A DNA stretch of 64,000 nt, from NCBI RefSeq assembly GCF_002008165.1, contig NZ_MRDM01000013.1:1-64000 (forward strand), read 5' to 3'. Origin of the DNA: Rhizobium laguerreae (GTDB lineage: Bacteria > Pseudomonadota > Alphaproteobacteria > Rhizobiales > Rhizobiaceae). The notes beneath the pieces were generated by a model. That model ran no database searches. It worked only from the letters and a program-made list of their open reading frames with translations, and was not told the DNA's origin. Below, in pieces: positions 8,634 through 18,548 of the stretch. Positions within the stretch are counted from its first letter, which is position 1. Every line of letters begins with the position of its first letter. The position numbers and the translations under genes are program-made.

Positions 8634-9659
8634 TTACATCGCGGAGTGAATTGGTTGCTGCAGTTCTCTGACGGCATCATCATCTGAAACGGAGTTATTT
8701 ATCGCCAGGCGGAGTTCCGCACCCGACGAACTGTTGAAAGATGTGGGCGAGTGATCAAGGTTGCGTGATCGGTTTTCCGCACCCGACGCCCCGCGAAGTT
8801 TTTCGAAAGATGCGATGAGAAATTCGGAAAGGATACGCACCTTGCGCGGTGGATGGGGGCTGGATGGCCTCACAACATGAACATCCCCGACGGGCAGCGG
8901 AAAGCGCGTCATGATCGGGACGAGCGCGCCTGAGGCAAGATATGTACGGGTGACACAGTCCGGAAGCCAAGCAATGCCAAGCCCCTCCGCTGCGGCTTTG
9001 GCGATCGCCGCACCATTGTTGGAGCTGAAGCGTCCTTGTGGCTGCACAGTGATGATCTTGTCGCCTTCCAGGAACCGCCAGGCCTCGATACCCAATAGGG
9101 CTTGGTGGGTCGCGATTTCGCCTGGCGATTTAGGTGAGCCATGAACCCTGATATAGTCGGGGCTGGCGACGAGCTTAAAATAAATCTCGCCCACGCGCTT
9201 GGCGATCACGTTTGAATCACGCAACGCGCCGACGCGGATTGCGCAGTCGAACCCTTCTGCAACCAGATCGACGCAGTGGTCGCTATATTCTGAATGGATT
9301 TGAAGCTGCGGGTGGCGGCGCGCCATTTCTGTAAGCACGGAGGCGAAGTGCATTGGGCCCGATGTCAGCGGAACGGAAACCCTCAAGCGCCCACGAAGGT
9401 CGCCTTCGGGCAAAATCGTTTCGCGAGCAATGTCTATTTCGGTGCAGGTCTTCGCCGCGAAATCGCGAAACGTAACGCCCGCCTCGGTCAGGCCCGCACC
9501 GCGCGTTGTGCGCGCAAGAAGTTGAACGCCGAGTTCTATCTCAAGCCGCGCAAGCCGCCGACTGACCATCGACTTGGATACCCCCAACCGGCGCGCCGCG
9601 GGCGATACACCACCGGAATCGGCGACTTCGACAAAGGCCCGCAGATCTTCGATGTCCAT
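8634..9659 (-). CDS. LysR-family transcriptional regulator (paralogue B) with extended C-terminus
   Basis: An LTTR of about 341 residues, paralogous to the one at 2615-3499: MDIEDLRAFVEVADSGGVS, GVSKSMVSRRLARLEIELGV, then an effector domain with LRGRLRVSVPLTSGPMHFAS. Start ATG 9657-9659 has GGGGA six bases upstream, matching paralogue A. The family normally ends near residue 295; here about 45 extra residues follow, in which SGAE is repeated 20 codons apart because a 14-base direct repeat occurs at 8715-8728 and 8775-8788. The extension is probably read-through into duplicated sequence. The stop of the upstream monooxygenase gene lies 20 bases before this start, so the two are likely co-transcribed. 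Confidence 0.85.
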   Translation of the reverse strand: MDIEDLRAFVEVADSGGVSPAARRLGVSKSMVSRRLARLEIELGVQLLARTTRGAGLTEAGVTFRDFAAKTCTEIDIARETILPEGDLRGRLRVSVPLTSGPMHFASVLTEMARRHPQLQIHSEYSDHCVDLVAEGFDCAIRVGALRDSNVIAKRVGEIYFKLVASPDYIRVHGSPKSPGEIATHQALLGIEAWRFLEGDKIITVQPQGRFSSNNGAAIAKAAAEGLGIAWLPDCVTRTYLASGALVPIMTRFPLPVGDVHVVRPSSPHPPRKVRILSEFLIASFEKLRGASGAENRSRNLDHSPTSFNSSSGAELRLAINNSVSDDDAVRELQQPIHSAM

Positions 9660-9679
9660 TTCGGATCCCCGTATTACGA

Positions 9680-10729
9680 TCAAGCCAGGGTATTAAGCCG
9701 TTGTGCCGTTCTGACCGCCGGCGCCACTTCAGTGCCCAGCAGTTCTATCGATCGTTTCATCGCTGCAGTTTCGAGAGCGGCTGTGCTCATCTGGAAGGTG
9801 ATGCGAGATGTGCCACCCAGTGTTTCGCTCGCCTGCAGTATTTTGGCTGTCACCGTCGTCGGATCACCAACTAGGAATGCACCTTCAGGTCCCGCCATGA
9901 CCTCAAACTGCTGACGCGTCGGCGGCGACCAGCCGCGCTCGCGTCCGATATTCGCTGTCAGATGTGCCCAGCCAGGGAAAAAAGCGTCCTTGGCTGCCGC
10001 ATCGCTTTCGCCGACGAAGCCCATCGCGTGAATGCCGACCTTGAGCACTTCGGGGCTGTGCCCTGCTCGTTTACCAGCTTCTCGATAGAGATCGACGAGC
10101 GGGCGAAAGCGCTCAAAGCTTCCGCCTATGATGGCGATCATCAGCGGAAGCCCAAGCGCACCAGCGCGGGCGAAGGACTGCGGCGTGCCGCCCACACCGA
10201 TCCATATCGGTAGTTGCTGTTGATGGGGACGCGGATAGACTCCTTGTCCACTGAGCGGTGCTCGGAAACGCCCTTCCCAGGTGACATTCGTCGACTCCTG
10301 CAGCGCGACTAGCAGATCGAGCTTTTCCGCGAAAAGGTCGTCGTAGTCGCGCGTGTCCAGGCCGAAGAGCGGGTAAGCCTCGACGAAGGACCCGCGACCG
10401 ACAACGATTTCCGCACGGCCCTTGGAAATTAGATCGAGGGTCGCAAATTCCTGAAAAACACGCACAGGGTCGGCGGCACTTATTATTGTCACCGCGCTCG
10501 TCAATTTGATTTGGCTGGTCCTTGCCGCTGCGGCAGCCAGTATGATCGTCGGCGCGGAGTCGAGGAACTCTGCGCGGTGATGTTCACCGATACCGAACAC
10601 GTCCAATCCAACGCGGTCCGCCACTTCGACTTCCTCGATCAGTTCCGCCATACGGATGGTGGCCGAGGGAACCTGTCCTGTCGCCGGATCTGGTAGGATA
10701 GCTGCAAAACTGTCGATACCGATTTCCAT
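9680..10729 (-). CDS. LLM-class flavin-dependent oxidoreductase
   Basis: A 349-residue bacterial luciferase-like monooxygenase of the type that uses reduced FMN. Visible features are the N-terminal strand EIGIDSFAAILPDP, the helix ELIEEVEVADRVGLDVFGIG followed by EHHRAEF, and the region GRAEIVVGRGSFVEAYPLFG that contributes to flavin binding; PIWIGVGGTPQSFARAG is the usual later signature. Substrate unknown. The ATG has AAAGGA seven bases upstream. It precedes the LysR gene by 20 bases on the same strand. A decayed N-terminal copy of a close relative lies at 5274-5370. Confidence 0.9.
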   Translation of the reverse strand: MEIGIDSFAAILPDPATGQVPSATIRMAELIEEVEVADRVGLDVFGIGEHHRAEFLDSAPTIILAAAAARTSQIKLTSAVTIISAADPVRVFQEFATLDLISKGRAEIVVGRGSFVEAYPLFGLDTRDYDDLFAEKLDLLVALQESTNVTWEGRFRAPLSGQGVYPRPHQQQLPIWIGVGGTPQSFARAGALGLPLMIAIIGGSFERFRPLVDLYREAGKRAGHSPEVLKVGIHAMGFVGESDAAAKDAFFPGWAHLTANIGRERGWSPPTRQQFEVMAGPEGAFLVGDPTTVTAKILQASETLGGTSRITFQMSTAALETAAMKRSIELLGTEVAPAVRTAQRLNTLA

Positions 10730-11087
10730 TGTGGGTCCTTTGATAGATGTTGGCGCAGAGCTTCATTCACCACGGGTAACCGCCACCGACAGGCTGAGAG
10801 TGTCATCACTGCCGGCCATGCGATAGTGCTCGATCCTGGGAAGCTCTGTCGCAAAATGAGGAACGCCGTTTGCAAGAGGATCTGCATGCCAACCAGGCTT
10901 TATTCCGGGCGCGGAGGTAAGGCATCTTCCGGGTGGACAAAAGAGTTTCAGTTCAAATCGCGAGATCGCCTCACAGCCGGCACGCAATGGCGATCGCGAC
11001 CGACGAGGTGGCGGGGAGTTGAAGAAGCCGATCTCCCTGTCATTTACCTCCTCACAGATTGCATCGGACGCGCTTTTGGCACTTATG
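10730..11087. other. Intergenic region, no supported gene
   Basis: A minus-strand frame ending at 10763 finishes in a sequence that could be the tail of an old gene, but no family was recognised and there is no ribosome site. The rest holds nothing that I can support. Confidence 0.35.
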
Positions 11088-11264
11088 ATCTTACAGCCAC
11101 GAACCTATTTCCTGGCAGTCCCGGACAACTTCTTGCAAGACGTTTTATCGTCGGGCGGCAAGACAGAGCCGCGCACCACGCCTGGCGAAGGCGAGTGCGG
11201 TCGCTCGTCCAATGCCGCTTGATGCGCCGGCGATGACGACTGATGCTCCTCGAAGGTCCTGCAT
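11088..11264 (-). pseudogene. N-terminal fragment of a short-chain dehydrogenase
   Basis: From ATG 11264 the frame encodes the SDR nucleotide-binding start VVIAGASSGIGRATALAFARR with the TGxxxGxG-like motif, then stops after 39 residues. In the next frame homology continues briefly as LQEVVRDCQEIGSWL, typical of the following helix, before another stop. The rest of the enzyme is missing. It may be the lost front end of the SDR piece at 5501-5932 or of another gene. Confidence 0.6.
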
Positions 11265-11380
11265 GTGCTGGTGGCTCCCTCTGGATGATGGCGTTGTGAT
11301 TTCGGCGCAGTACAGTTCGATGGCTTGTTCGGTCCTAAGCGCTTCGCCGCGGCTGGAAACCAATACGACCTGCGGAGTGA

Positions 11381-11647
11381 TCACGAAGCCAGCATTCGTG
11401 CTTCCTGGGCTGCCAAGATAAATGCGTCGCGAGCGGCCTCGCAAGGAAATCGTTTCTGCAATGCACGCAGACACTTTAGCCGGGCTTCGTCGTAACAGGT
11501 GCCGGAGGTCACCGGCCACCTGTAGGAAAGATATTGAAGGCCCTCTTCAGGGCCTCGGACGGATTCGACGAAGCCTCTGCCGACTCTGACTTGAACAGGT
11601 ACTTTCCAGGCAACAGTGAAGTCGCTTTCGATGACTAAGGTGCTCAT
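11381..11647 (-). CDS. DUF982 domain protein
   Basis: An 88-residue protein of the DUF982 family, which is greatly expanded in rhizobial plasmids and has no known function. It shows the family pattern: a strand PVQVRVGRGFVESVRGPEEG, then LQYLSYRWP, and a helical end containing CLRALQKRFPCEAARDAFI and AAQEARML. The start ATG 11645-11647 is set by a strong AAAGGAGG five bases upstream, discarding 22 codons of open frame. A second DUF982 gene lies at 53437-53697. Confidence 0.88.
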   Translation of the reverse strand: MSTLVIESDFTVAWKVPVQVRVGRGFVESVRGPEEGLQYLSYRWPVTSGTCYDEARLKCLRALQKRFPCEAARDAFILAAQEARMLAS

Positions 11648-12172
11648 TAGACCCTCCTTTCGTGGCGACAACAAACATTTGACCGGCCGGTTCCTTCCTG
11701 TACTTTTCCGCACAGATCAGCCTGGTACACAACCGGACCCTCAGTGAAAGGTAGGTCGGGACGGATTGACATCAGCTGGCGTGAAGGACGACCTTTTTGA
11801 ACTAGCCACGTCCAGTGCACCAACTGCGCGAGCCAGAAGCGCTTCCGTCTTGGTGGCCTCCGTTGTCGCCGGTGCACGAGCATGCTCCGATCAATCGTAG
11901 GTCTGTGCGAGGTTGCAGCTCATGGTGTCCGAGCATTCAACCCGCCGCTCTGCAGGATCTTATGGCGCCGCGTTTCAATGCTGCGGCTTCGGCGTCGGAC
12001 ACCGCGGTTCCTCAGTGCAGCCAAAGACACTCAGATTCGCACACCATGATTTCCGCCATCTTCGCGCAGTGAGATAACGGTCGAGATTCTCATCGGCAGG
12101 CATCACTCACTGCTTTGCCGTGAGAATCGCGACAGATGGCTGAACGGCGGCGCCATGACCCTCTCTTTTTCG
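11648..12172. other. Intergenic region, no supported gene
   Basis: Short frames on both strands have no motifs or ribosome sites. Nothing further seen. Confidence 0.35.
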
Positions 12173-12658
12173 TCAGCTGAGCGTGCTTTTGATGCTCTTC
12201 AACATTACCAGATGACTTTGGATGCCGGTGACCGCGACCATCGACGCACCTCGGGCCATCGGGTCGTCGCCGCTTCTGGCGTAGCTTTTATGAATGCCTA
12301 GAAGCTCCTCATGTCCATTGATTTGGCCGTCGATGTACATGCGGTCGAACTCGGCTCCGGATGCCGCCTGCAACTTTTGAAGCGCGGCCTGATGTTTTTC
12401 GCTCAGCCCTGCCGCGCCGGGTTTTGAGCCGAACGCTCTAGCAACCGCCGCTTGTTCTTCAATTTCTAGTTCGGAGAAGGTCTTGACTTGTCGGCTCGTT
12501 GCCCTTGTAGCGGCGACCTCGCTCGTCGCAGTCGCGAAGTCGCCTCCCATCAAAGCCTTGAGCTTCGTTTTCTCGATCGGTCGATCTTGCGCGGCCACCC
12601 CGGTCACCATCGGAAGCATGCCTTCCATTGGGCGATCTCCATTGTTTGCCACCTGCAC
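12173..12658 (-). CDS. DUF4142-like protein, possibly lacking its signal peptide
   Basis: About 161 residues, mostly alpha-helical, with the DUF4142 layout: an early helix with MGGDFATATSEVAATRATSRQ, VKTFSELEIEEQAAVARAFG, then LQAASGAEFDRMYIDGQINGH and ELLGIHKSYARSGDD. These proteins usually carry a signal peptide and act in the periplasm with unknown role; they form ferritin-like four-helix bundles. Here the possible starts (GTG 12658, or ATG 12619 giving MLPMVTGVAAQD) lack a full hydrophobic leader, so the 5' end may be truncated or frameshifted. Confidence 0.65.
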   Translation of the reverse strand: MQVANNGDRPMEGMLPMVTGVAAQDRPIEKTKLKALMGGDFATATSEVAATRATSRQVKTFSELEIEEQAAVARAFGSKPGAAGLSEKHQAALQKLQAASGAEFDRMYIDGQINGHEELLGIHKSYARSGDDPMARGASMVAVTGIQSHLVMLKSIKSTLS

Positions 12659-13162
12659 GAACCAAATCCTGCGGCTTGAGTTCCCGCACTCACACCGAAA
12701 GATGCATCAATCTCGGTAAGGAAGCGGACACAGATGTCCAGGTTCCCAGGCCAGGAAGATGACCGCCGTGAACGTCCCACTCACTCGCGGTTCTGTTTCG
12801 ATCCTGAGCGGAAGGCTCATCAAAAAACGTGTGCCATCTCTGATCAACCGAACGATAGCAGGAGCGATGGCAGCCTCCGCGAGCAATCCCAAGAGGACGA
12901 CATACCGGCAGGGGAGACCTAAACCAGCACGCTTTCTTATCGGCTTTGTGCCTGAAATGACCGCGGGTCTGCGCAACTCGGCTTCGGGTTGAAGGCATCA
13001 GGGGCCCAAAAGGAGCTTCGCCGCGTCAATGACCGGTGCCGTAAGTCGTTGGCTTCGACCCCTAGGAGGTCGGGTGGGATAGCCGCAGACAATCATCTGG
13101 GAACCGGCGAGCGATCTGGAGGTTGGAGAACTGCAACTCGAACCCGGAAGGAAAATCAAATC
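12659..13162. other. Intergenic region with conflicting short frames
   Basis: Overlapping frames on opposite strands around 12700-12990 are each about 80-90 codons. The minus-strand one includes a hydrophobic stretch (YVVLLGLLAEAAIAPAIV), but neither has a recognisable family or good start, so none is called. Confidence 0.35.
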
Positions 13163-13477
13163 ATGAAAATGAAACTCATCTGCGTCTCATTACTTGCAGC
13201 CGGAATGGCCACGAGTGCCTTTGCTCAGGCCTCGAATTCCCCAAGCGGAACCGCGACCGGTACCGGTGTGACGGGTACCGTGAACGGTGGGGGAACCCAA
13301 ACCATGCAACCGACGGCGATGGACCCGAATTCCACGGGCAGCACGACAAACGGCTCGACTGTGCCTGGCGGTTGCAGTGGCGGCAGTGATCCTGCGAACT
13401 CCACCGCTTCGGGTTCTGTGCAGACCCAGGGTGGTCTGAGTGATGCGACCCCGCAGGGCCAAGCTTGTTCTCAGTGA
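13163..13477 (+). CDS. Small secreted Gly/Thr/Ser-rich protein
   Basis: A 104-residue protein with a clear signal peptide (MKMKLICVSLLAAGMATSAFA, cleavage expected after AFA near residue 22) and a mature part made of Gly, Thr, Ser, Asn and Gln with TGTGVTG-type runs and two cysteines in its second half. It is probably periplasmic or extracellular and largely disordered. GGAAGGA lies upstream of the ATG at 13163; longer open sequence to 12989 has no start signal. No known function. It lies just before the patatin gene on the same strand. Confidence 0.72.
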   Translation: MKMKLICVSLLAAGMATSAFAQASNSPSGTATGTGVTGTVNGGGTQTMQPTAMDPNSTGSTTNGSTVPGGCSGGSDPANSTASGSVQTQGGLSDATPQGQACSQ

Positions 13478-13591
13478 AAAGACGTGACGTCTTAGTCATA
13501 AGGAATGGCGGCCTCGGCGATGCCACTTTATCGTCGCGCCGCCATTTCGCATCACCGGCCATGATCTGGCCGCTGCGGGCTAGGGAAGCGG

Positions 13592-14626
13592 ATGCGAACA
13601 CCAGAGATCTGGCTTTGTCTTTCGGGCGGTAACGCCCTCGGTGCATTTCACGCCGGCGCCTACCAGGTTCTTCACGAAAACCAGCTCGAGCCCGACCGCA
13701 TCGCTGGCGCCTCGATAGGGGCGGTGACCGGAGGCCTCATCGCAGGCAATAGGCCGGAACAGCGGCTGGCTCGCTTGCGAAGTTTTTGGGAGCTGGCAGC
13801 GGAAGAGGACATGGTCTTCCTCCCGTTTACTCAAACCGCGGGACGAGCCGCAAAAAAGCTATCTGCGCTCACAGCCTTTTTCGCAGGAAGACCGGGCTTG
13901 TTCCGGCCATCGGTACCCGGAATCTGGTCCGTGCTTCCTTTCAGTTTCTCGGACGAAAGCGTGCTCAAGAGCGATCCGCAACGTGAGACGCTGACGCGGC
14001 TGATCGACTTCGATTTGCTTGGTGGAGGCATGATTCCTCTCATTGTCACGGCCGTGGATATCGAGACCGGTGAAGAAGTGGCCTTTGACAGCCGAAGAGG
14101 CTCGACTACCCTGGATCACATCATGGCCAGCACGGCCTTTCCGGTGGCGTTTCGCCCGGTCACTATTGGCGACCGGACATTCTTCGATCCGGGGATCGTT
14201 GCGAACCTCCCTTTGCTGCCCCTGTTCTCGAAAGAACCGCAAGAGGAAGTTCTGTGCATCTGCCTCGATCTTTTTCCACAGCGGGGGCAGGTTCCGACTT
14301 CACTGGACGAGACGGTACGCCGGGCGACCGACGTGCTGTTCGGAAGCCAGAGCAGGCGTGCGTTGAGGGAGCTGAAAACATTGCTTGGCGGCGCGCGCGA
14401 CGGGCCTTCAATCACGGTCATACACGTCGCGTATGGTATTCAATCGGAAGAAGTCGGACTGAAAACCTTCGACTTTTCCCGCCGGTCTCACGACATGAGG
14501 TGGGAAGCGGGACGCCAGGCTGCGCTCCGCCTCCTCGACGCTATTGAAAACCCTCCGGTACGGCGCCAACGTCTTGATATATGGCGGCAAACCCCAGAAG
14601 GTTTGTTGCAGTATTGGGATTTGTGA
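13592..14626 (+). CDS. Patatin-like phospholipase
   Basis: A 344-residue patatin-family acyl hydrolase. The oxyanion-hole glycine motif is LSGGNALGAFHAGAYQVL; the nucleophile is the Ser of the G-x-S-x-G elbow in GASIGAVTGGLIAG; the catalytic Asp is in FFDPGIVANLPL, where DPG replaces the common DGG/DGA. Family members hydrolyse phospholipids or neutral lipids at membranes; some are secreted effectors but no secretion signal is visible here. The ATG follows AGGGAAG. It stands downstream of the small secreted protein, spacing 114 bases. Confidence 0.88.
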   Translation: MRTPEIWLCLSGGNALGAFHAGAYQVLHENQLEPDRIAGASIGAVTGGLIAGNRPEQRLARLRSFWELAAEEDMVFLPFTQTAGRAAKKLSALTAFFAGRPGLFRPSVPGIWSVLPFSFSDESVLKSDPQRETLTRLIDFDLLGGGMIPLIVTAVDIETGEEVAFDSRRGSTTLDHIMASTAFPVAFRPVTIGDRTFFDPGIVANLPLLPLFSKEPQEEVLCICLDLFPQRGQVPTSLDETVRRATDVLFGSQSRRALRELKTLLGGARDGPSITVIHVAYGIQSEEVGLKTFDFSRRSHDMRWEAGRQAALRLLDAIENPPVRRQRLDIWRQTPEGLLQYWDL

Positions 14627-15764
14627 CTCAAAGGTCGGTAGGTGAGGGCTGGCTCAACGTCAGCTGGCGGCGCTCCAAATCATTTGCTTTCCCTAATGGC
14701 CGTCGCACTGCTTCATCATCCTGAACAACGGGGAGGGCAAAAGCTCGGGTGCAACGGGCGTATCCAGCGCTACCTTTGTGTCGGAGGTGTTGATGACCTG
14801 GACGCTCGCGCGGCGTTTCTTGGAAGTTGAGCATGGCTCGTCACCAAACAAGCTGCGGTTTTCTGCCCGGCCGACGAGTGGGATTGAGGGAACCAATCCA
14901 CCGATCTATAACAAGCCGCAAAGCAGCAGCTACAGCAACATGTATCTGTCATGACACCAGTAGGGATGAAGGAGATCATCCACGCACAAAGGATATGACT
15001 TGTCCCGTGGTGACGATCCAGCCGTGCCCTGCTCGAATCCGACCAAGGCAAGACGAGTTAAGGACGCATGTGAGGGCCTGTCATGGGCCTGAATGGTTTC
15101 GAGCTCGACGAGGAGGACCTCCGGCATGGTCGCAAACATTGCCAAGAGCTCGGTTGTGATTGCGCCGGTCTGGAACTTTCCACCCACATAAAAAGCTATA
15201 ACGGCGTTGTCTTCGAAGGCGTCGATTGCCGCTACTACTGCATTCCCTGGAAGGGCGCTGATCATGCCGCCGCCAATCATGTTGATACGGTAACCGGCGA
15301 GATCGGCGAGCCCGCTGCAGCTCCGGCCCCGAAACTGATAGCAGATCCGACCTCTTTTCAGATACTCGACGGAGAACCGGAACGAGAACCCATTGTCACA
15401 CGGGTAGGTTAAGGCCGTGATCTGCGCGAGCGTATCTTGAAAGGCTGTCCGGGCATCAGTCATGGGCTTTCAAACTAGGCCTGCCCCCGGATGTTCCAGG
15501 AAGGCAGATGCAAGCTAGCGAGTTCCAACTGTGGTTGGCCAGACATAACTGCCTGTTATCTCGCATATTCGAGGGAGCGATACCGCCGCGTCGAAATCGC
15601 CTGAAGTCGAAAGTCTTTCTACATCACGTGCAAGCTAGCTTCTCACTTGCAGCGTCCGCAATCGTACTGGAACTAGCTGCCCCCTGCACGGTTTCACAGG
15701 GCAGCCGCGGCTAACAGGCGAAGGCAGCTGTAGTAGGTGAGAGTACAAAAGCCGAGGAAACCCC
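14627..15764. other. Long stretch without a supported gene
   Basis: Two frames overlap on opposite strands at about 14930-15463 (minus) and 15083-15412 (plus). Both are open and neither shows a known family, so coding is unresolved. The last part must contain the promoter of the cyanophycin operon; the cphA ribosome site GAGGAAAC lies just before 15765. Confidence 0.35.
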
Positions 15765-18548
15765 ATGAACAATCCGGAAATCGAGCCCGGTCTGCAACCG
15801 GCGCAGACACTTCGCGTGCAAGAGGTTGGCGTCTACCGTGGCCCGCATCTTTACAGTCGAACCAAAATGGTCCGCATCCAGTTGGACCTTGGAAGGGTGG
15901 AACAATATCCGACAAATCTCCTGCCTGGCTTCGTTGATGCCCTTCTGAAACATGTCCCCGGATTGCGCGAGCATGGTTGCAGCTATGGTGAACCTGGAGG
16001 GCTGGTTCTGCGAATGGAAGAGGGCACGTGGCTCGGACATGTCGCCGAGCACGTCGCCATCGAACTGCAGAACATGGCGGGCGCCGATGTTGCCCGCGGC
16101 AAGACCCGTTCGGTGACCAACATGCCCGGCGTCTACAACGTCATGTTCGAATATGAAAATGAGGATGTCGGCCTGTTGGCCGGACGCTTCGCGTTAGAGC
16201 TCGTCAACTTGCTATTGCCCATCGAATTGCAGGGGCTTGCTGGCGCCGACATGATCGCACCGTCCCCTCTTGCGCTGTTTGCCATGCCTGAAGCCCTGCG
16301 CGTTCTGCGCGCGATGCATTCTGAAATGGCCTTCGGCCCCACGACCGCATCGATCGTTCGTGAAGCTGAAGCGCGCTCCATCCCCTGGCGAAGACTGGAC
16401 AACAGCAGCCTTGTCCAGCTCGGCTATGGCAAACACATCAAGCGCATCAGAGCAAGCTGCAGCTCCCTTACCTCCGAGATCGCAGCGGAAATAGCCAGCG
16501 ACAAGGAACTCACCAATCGCCTGCTGATCGAGGCTGGCCTACCGGCGCCGCTGGGCACCGTTGTCAGTAGCGCGGAAGAAGCTGTCGAGGCAGCACGGAC
16601 GGTAGGCCTTCCGGTCGTCATCAAGCCCGTGGACGGCAACCATGGTAGAGGCGTCAATATCGGTCTTTCGACCCAGAGCGAGGTGGAGTGGGGTTTCGAG
16701 CAGGCGCGAGCGCATAGCAGCCTGGTCCTTGTGGAACAGCAGTTTGTCGGCGGGGATCACCGCATCCTTGTTATCGGCGGCAAGTTGGTCGCCGCTGCAA
16801 AGCGTGTCCCAGCGCAGGTCGTCGGGGACGGCAGGGCGACGATCGCGCAGTTGATCGACCGCAAGAACGAAGATCCCCGACGTGGCAATGGGCATGAGTC
16901 GGCACTTACCCGGATCTCGATAGACGAATGCCTTATCCACTACATCGCCCGTTCCGGATATACGCTGGCTAGCGTTCCCGAATGGGGAAAACCGGTCATG
17001 CTCCTGCCAACAGCGAACCTGTCAACCGGTGGCACTGCCATAGACTGCACCGAAGACATTCATCCAGACAATGCGCTGATTGCCTGTCGCGCAGCACGTA
17101 TTCTTGGCCTTGACATAGCCGGCATAGACTTCGTCGCGCCGGATATCAGGAAGTCTGTTCTTGAGACAGGCGGGGGCATCATCGAGGTCAACGCGGGACC
17201 GGGTTTTCGCATGCATCTTTACCCCTCCCAAGGTAAGCGGCGTAACGTTGCAGCTCCGGTTTTGGATCTCCTTTATCCGCCGGGCGCGCCGTGCCGAGTG
17301 CCCGTATTGGCCGTGACAGGCACGAACGGCAAGACGACGACGACCCGGATGCTGGCTCATATCCTCGCCGCCAATGGTCAGATAGTCGGAATGACGTCTA
17401 GCAACGGCGTCTACATCGACGGCCGACGTATCATGGAGGGCGACTGCACCGGTCCAAGGAGCGCGCGTGTCGTGCTGGGCGAACCGACCATAGACGTCGC
17501 TGTTCTCGAAACGGCGCGCGGTGGACTGCTTCGCGAGGGACTGGCATTCGACGCCTGTGACATTGGCTGCGTGACGAATGTGACGGCTGATCACCTCGGC
17601 CTTCGTGGTGTCCATACGGTGGAAGACCTCGCCGCTGTAAAGTCGGTGGTGGTCGAAGCCGTTCATGAAAATGGCTGGAGCATCCTCAACGCCGATGACT
17701 CACTGGTCGCCGCCATGCGCGAGGAAGCCGGTTGCCATATCTGCTACTTTTCCACGAAAGCACCCACGCAGTGGCCGGACTTTTTGAAGGACCACGTACT
17801 CCACGGCGGCCGAGCCCTGGGATGCGATCTGGCTTCCGGCCCGTTTGACATGATTCTCTACGACCAGGCGAAGAAAATGCTGATCTGCCGCGCCGACGAG
17901 ATCCCTGCCACCATGAACGGAATGGCTGCCTTTAATGTCGAGAATGCGCTGGCAGCATCAGCGATGGCCGTATGCAAAAATGTTCCTTTGCCCGTCATCC
18001 GTGAGGCGTTGCGTTCATTTGGAACATCCTACGAGCAGTCGGCTGGACGCCTTAACATGGTAGAGCGTGAGGGAGTCCGGATAATCGTGGACTATGCCCA
18101 TAATCCGGGAGGCCTTCGCGCCCTCGGGGGTCTGGTTAGAAAGCTTAGGACCGGGAATAGCAGCTGCATTGGCGTCGTCGGCATCGGCGGTGACAGACGC
18201 GACCAGGATATTTTTGAAATGGGCGAGATCGCGGCTAGCCTTTTTGACCGTTTGATCCTGAAGGAAGACTACGATTTGCGGAGAAGATCGGCTGGCGAGG
18301 TTGCTGCCATTCTTCGTCAAGGCGCGCTCAAAGCCGGCTTCGACGCGTCCAAAATCGAGGTCGTGCTCCGCGAACACGAGGCAGTCGAGCGAGCGCTAGG
18401 CTCAGCCCTAAATGACGATCTAATAGTCGTCACCGCTGACGACATCGCCCGTGTTTGGGCACGAGTCTCTGCCCCGCCGGCCAACGAACTCGATCCTCTC
18501 CCATACAAGGGCGCTATTCCACTGCAATCAGAAATACGAGTTTTCTGA
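15765..18548 (+). CDS. cphA: Cyanophycin synthetase
   Basis: A 927-residue enzyme that polymerises Asp and Arg into cyanophycin with ATP. It has the three CphA parts: an N-terminal domain (about 1-160, with VYRGPHLYSRTKMVRIQLDL); an ATP-grasp domain (about 225-480) with DKELTNRLLIEAGLPAP, VVIKPVDGNHGRGVNIGL and GGIIEVNAGPGFRMHLYPS that adds Asp to the backbone; and a Mur-ligase-like domain with the P-loop GTNGKTTTT at residues 519-527 and ETARGGLLREGLAFD, which adds Arg. Length fits CphA1. GAGGAAAC precedes the ATG. The stop overlaps the next start as TGATG, so translation is probably coupled to the peptidase gene. Outside cyanobacteria such genes occur scattered in proteobacteria. Confidence 0.95.
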   Translation: MNNPEIEPGLQPAQTLRVQEVGVYRGPHLYSRTKMVRIQLDLGRVEQYPTNLLPGFVDALLKHVPGLREHGCSYGEPGGLVLRMEEGTWLGHVAEHVAIELQNMAGADVARGKTRSVTNMPGVYNVMFEYENEDVGLLAGRFALELVNLLLPIELQGLAGADMIAPSPLALFAMPEALRVLRAMHSEMAFGPTTASIVREAEARSIPWRRLDNSSLVQLGYGKHIKRIRASCSSLTSEIAAEIASDKELTNRLLIEAGLPAPLGTVVSSAEEAVEAARTVGLPVVIKPVDGNHGRGVNIGLSTQSEVEWGFEQARAHSSLVLVEQQFVGGDHRILVIGGKLVAAAKRVPAQVVGDGRATIAQLIDRKNEDPRRGNGHESALTRISIDECLIHYIARSGYTLASVPEWGKPVMLLPTANLSTGGTAIDCTEDIHPDNALIACRAARILGLDIAGIDFVAPDIRKSVLETGGGIIEVNAGPGFRMHLYPSQGKRRNVAAPVLDLLYPPGAPCRVPVLAVTGTNGKTTTTRMLAHILAANGQIVGMTSSNGVYIDGRRIMEGDCTGPRSARVVLGEPTIDVAVLETARGGLLREGLAFDACDIGCVTNVTADHLGLRGVHTVEDLAAVKSVVVEAVHENGWSILNADDSLVAAMREEAGCHICYFSTKAPTQWPDFLKDHVLHGGRALGCDLASGPFDMILYDQAKKMLICRADEIPATMNGMAAFNVENALAASAMAVCKNVPLPVIREALRSFGTSYEQSAGRLNMVEREGVRIIVDYAHNPGGLRALGGLVRKLRTGNSSCIGVVGIGGDRRDQDIFEMGEIAASLFDRLILKEDYDLRRRSAGEVAAILRQGALKAGFDASKIEVVLREHEAVERALGSALNDDLIVVTADDIARVWARVSAPPANELDPLPYKGAIPLQSEIRVF

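Noticed and set aside
12707..12976. 89-codon minus-strand frame with a hydrophobic stretch
   Set aside because: Could be a small membrane protein but has no ribosome site and conflicts with a plus-strand frame of similar length.
14930..15463. 177-codon minus-strand frame and opposing 109-codon plus-strand frame
   Set aside because: Neither shows a family; base bias by codon position does not decide between them and ribosome sites are weak for both, so no gene was called.
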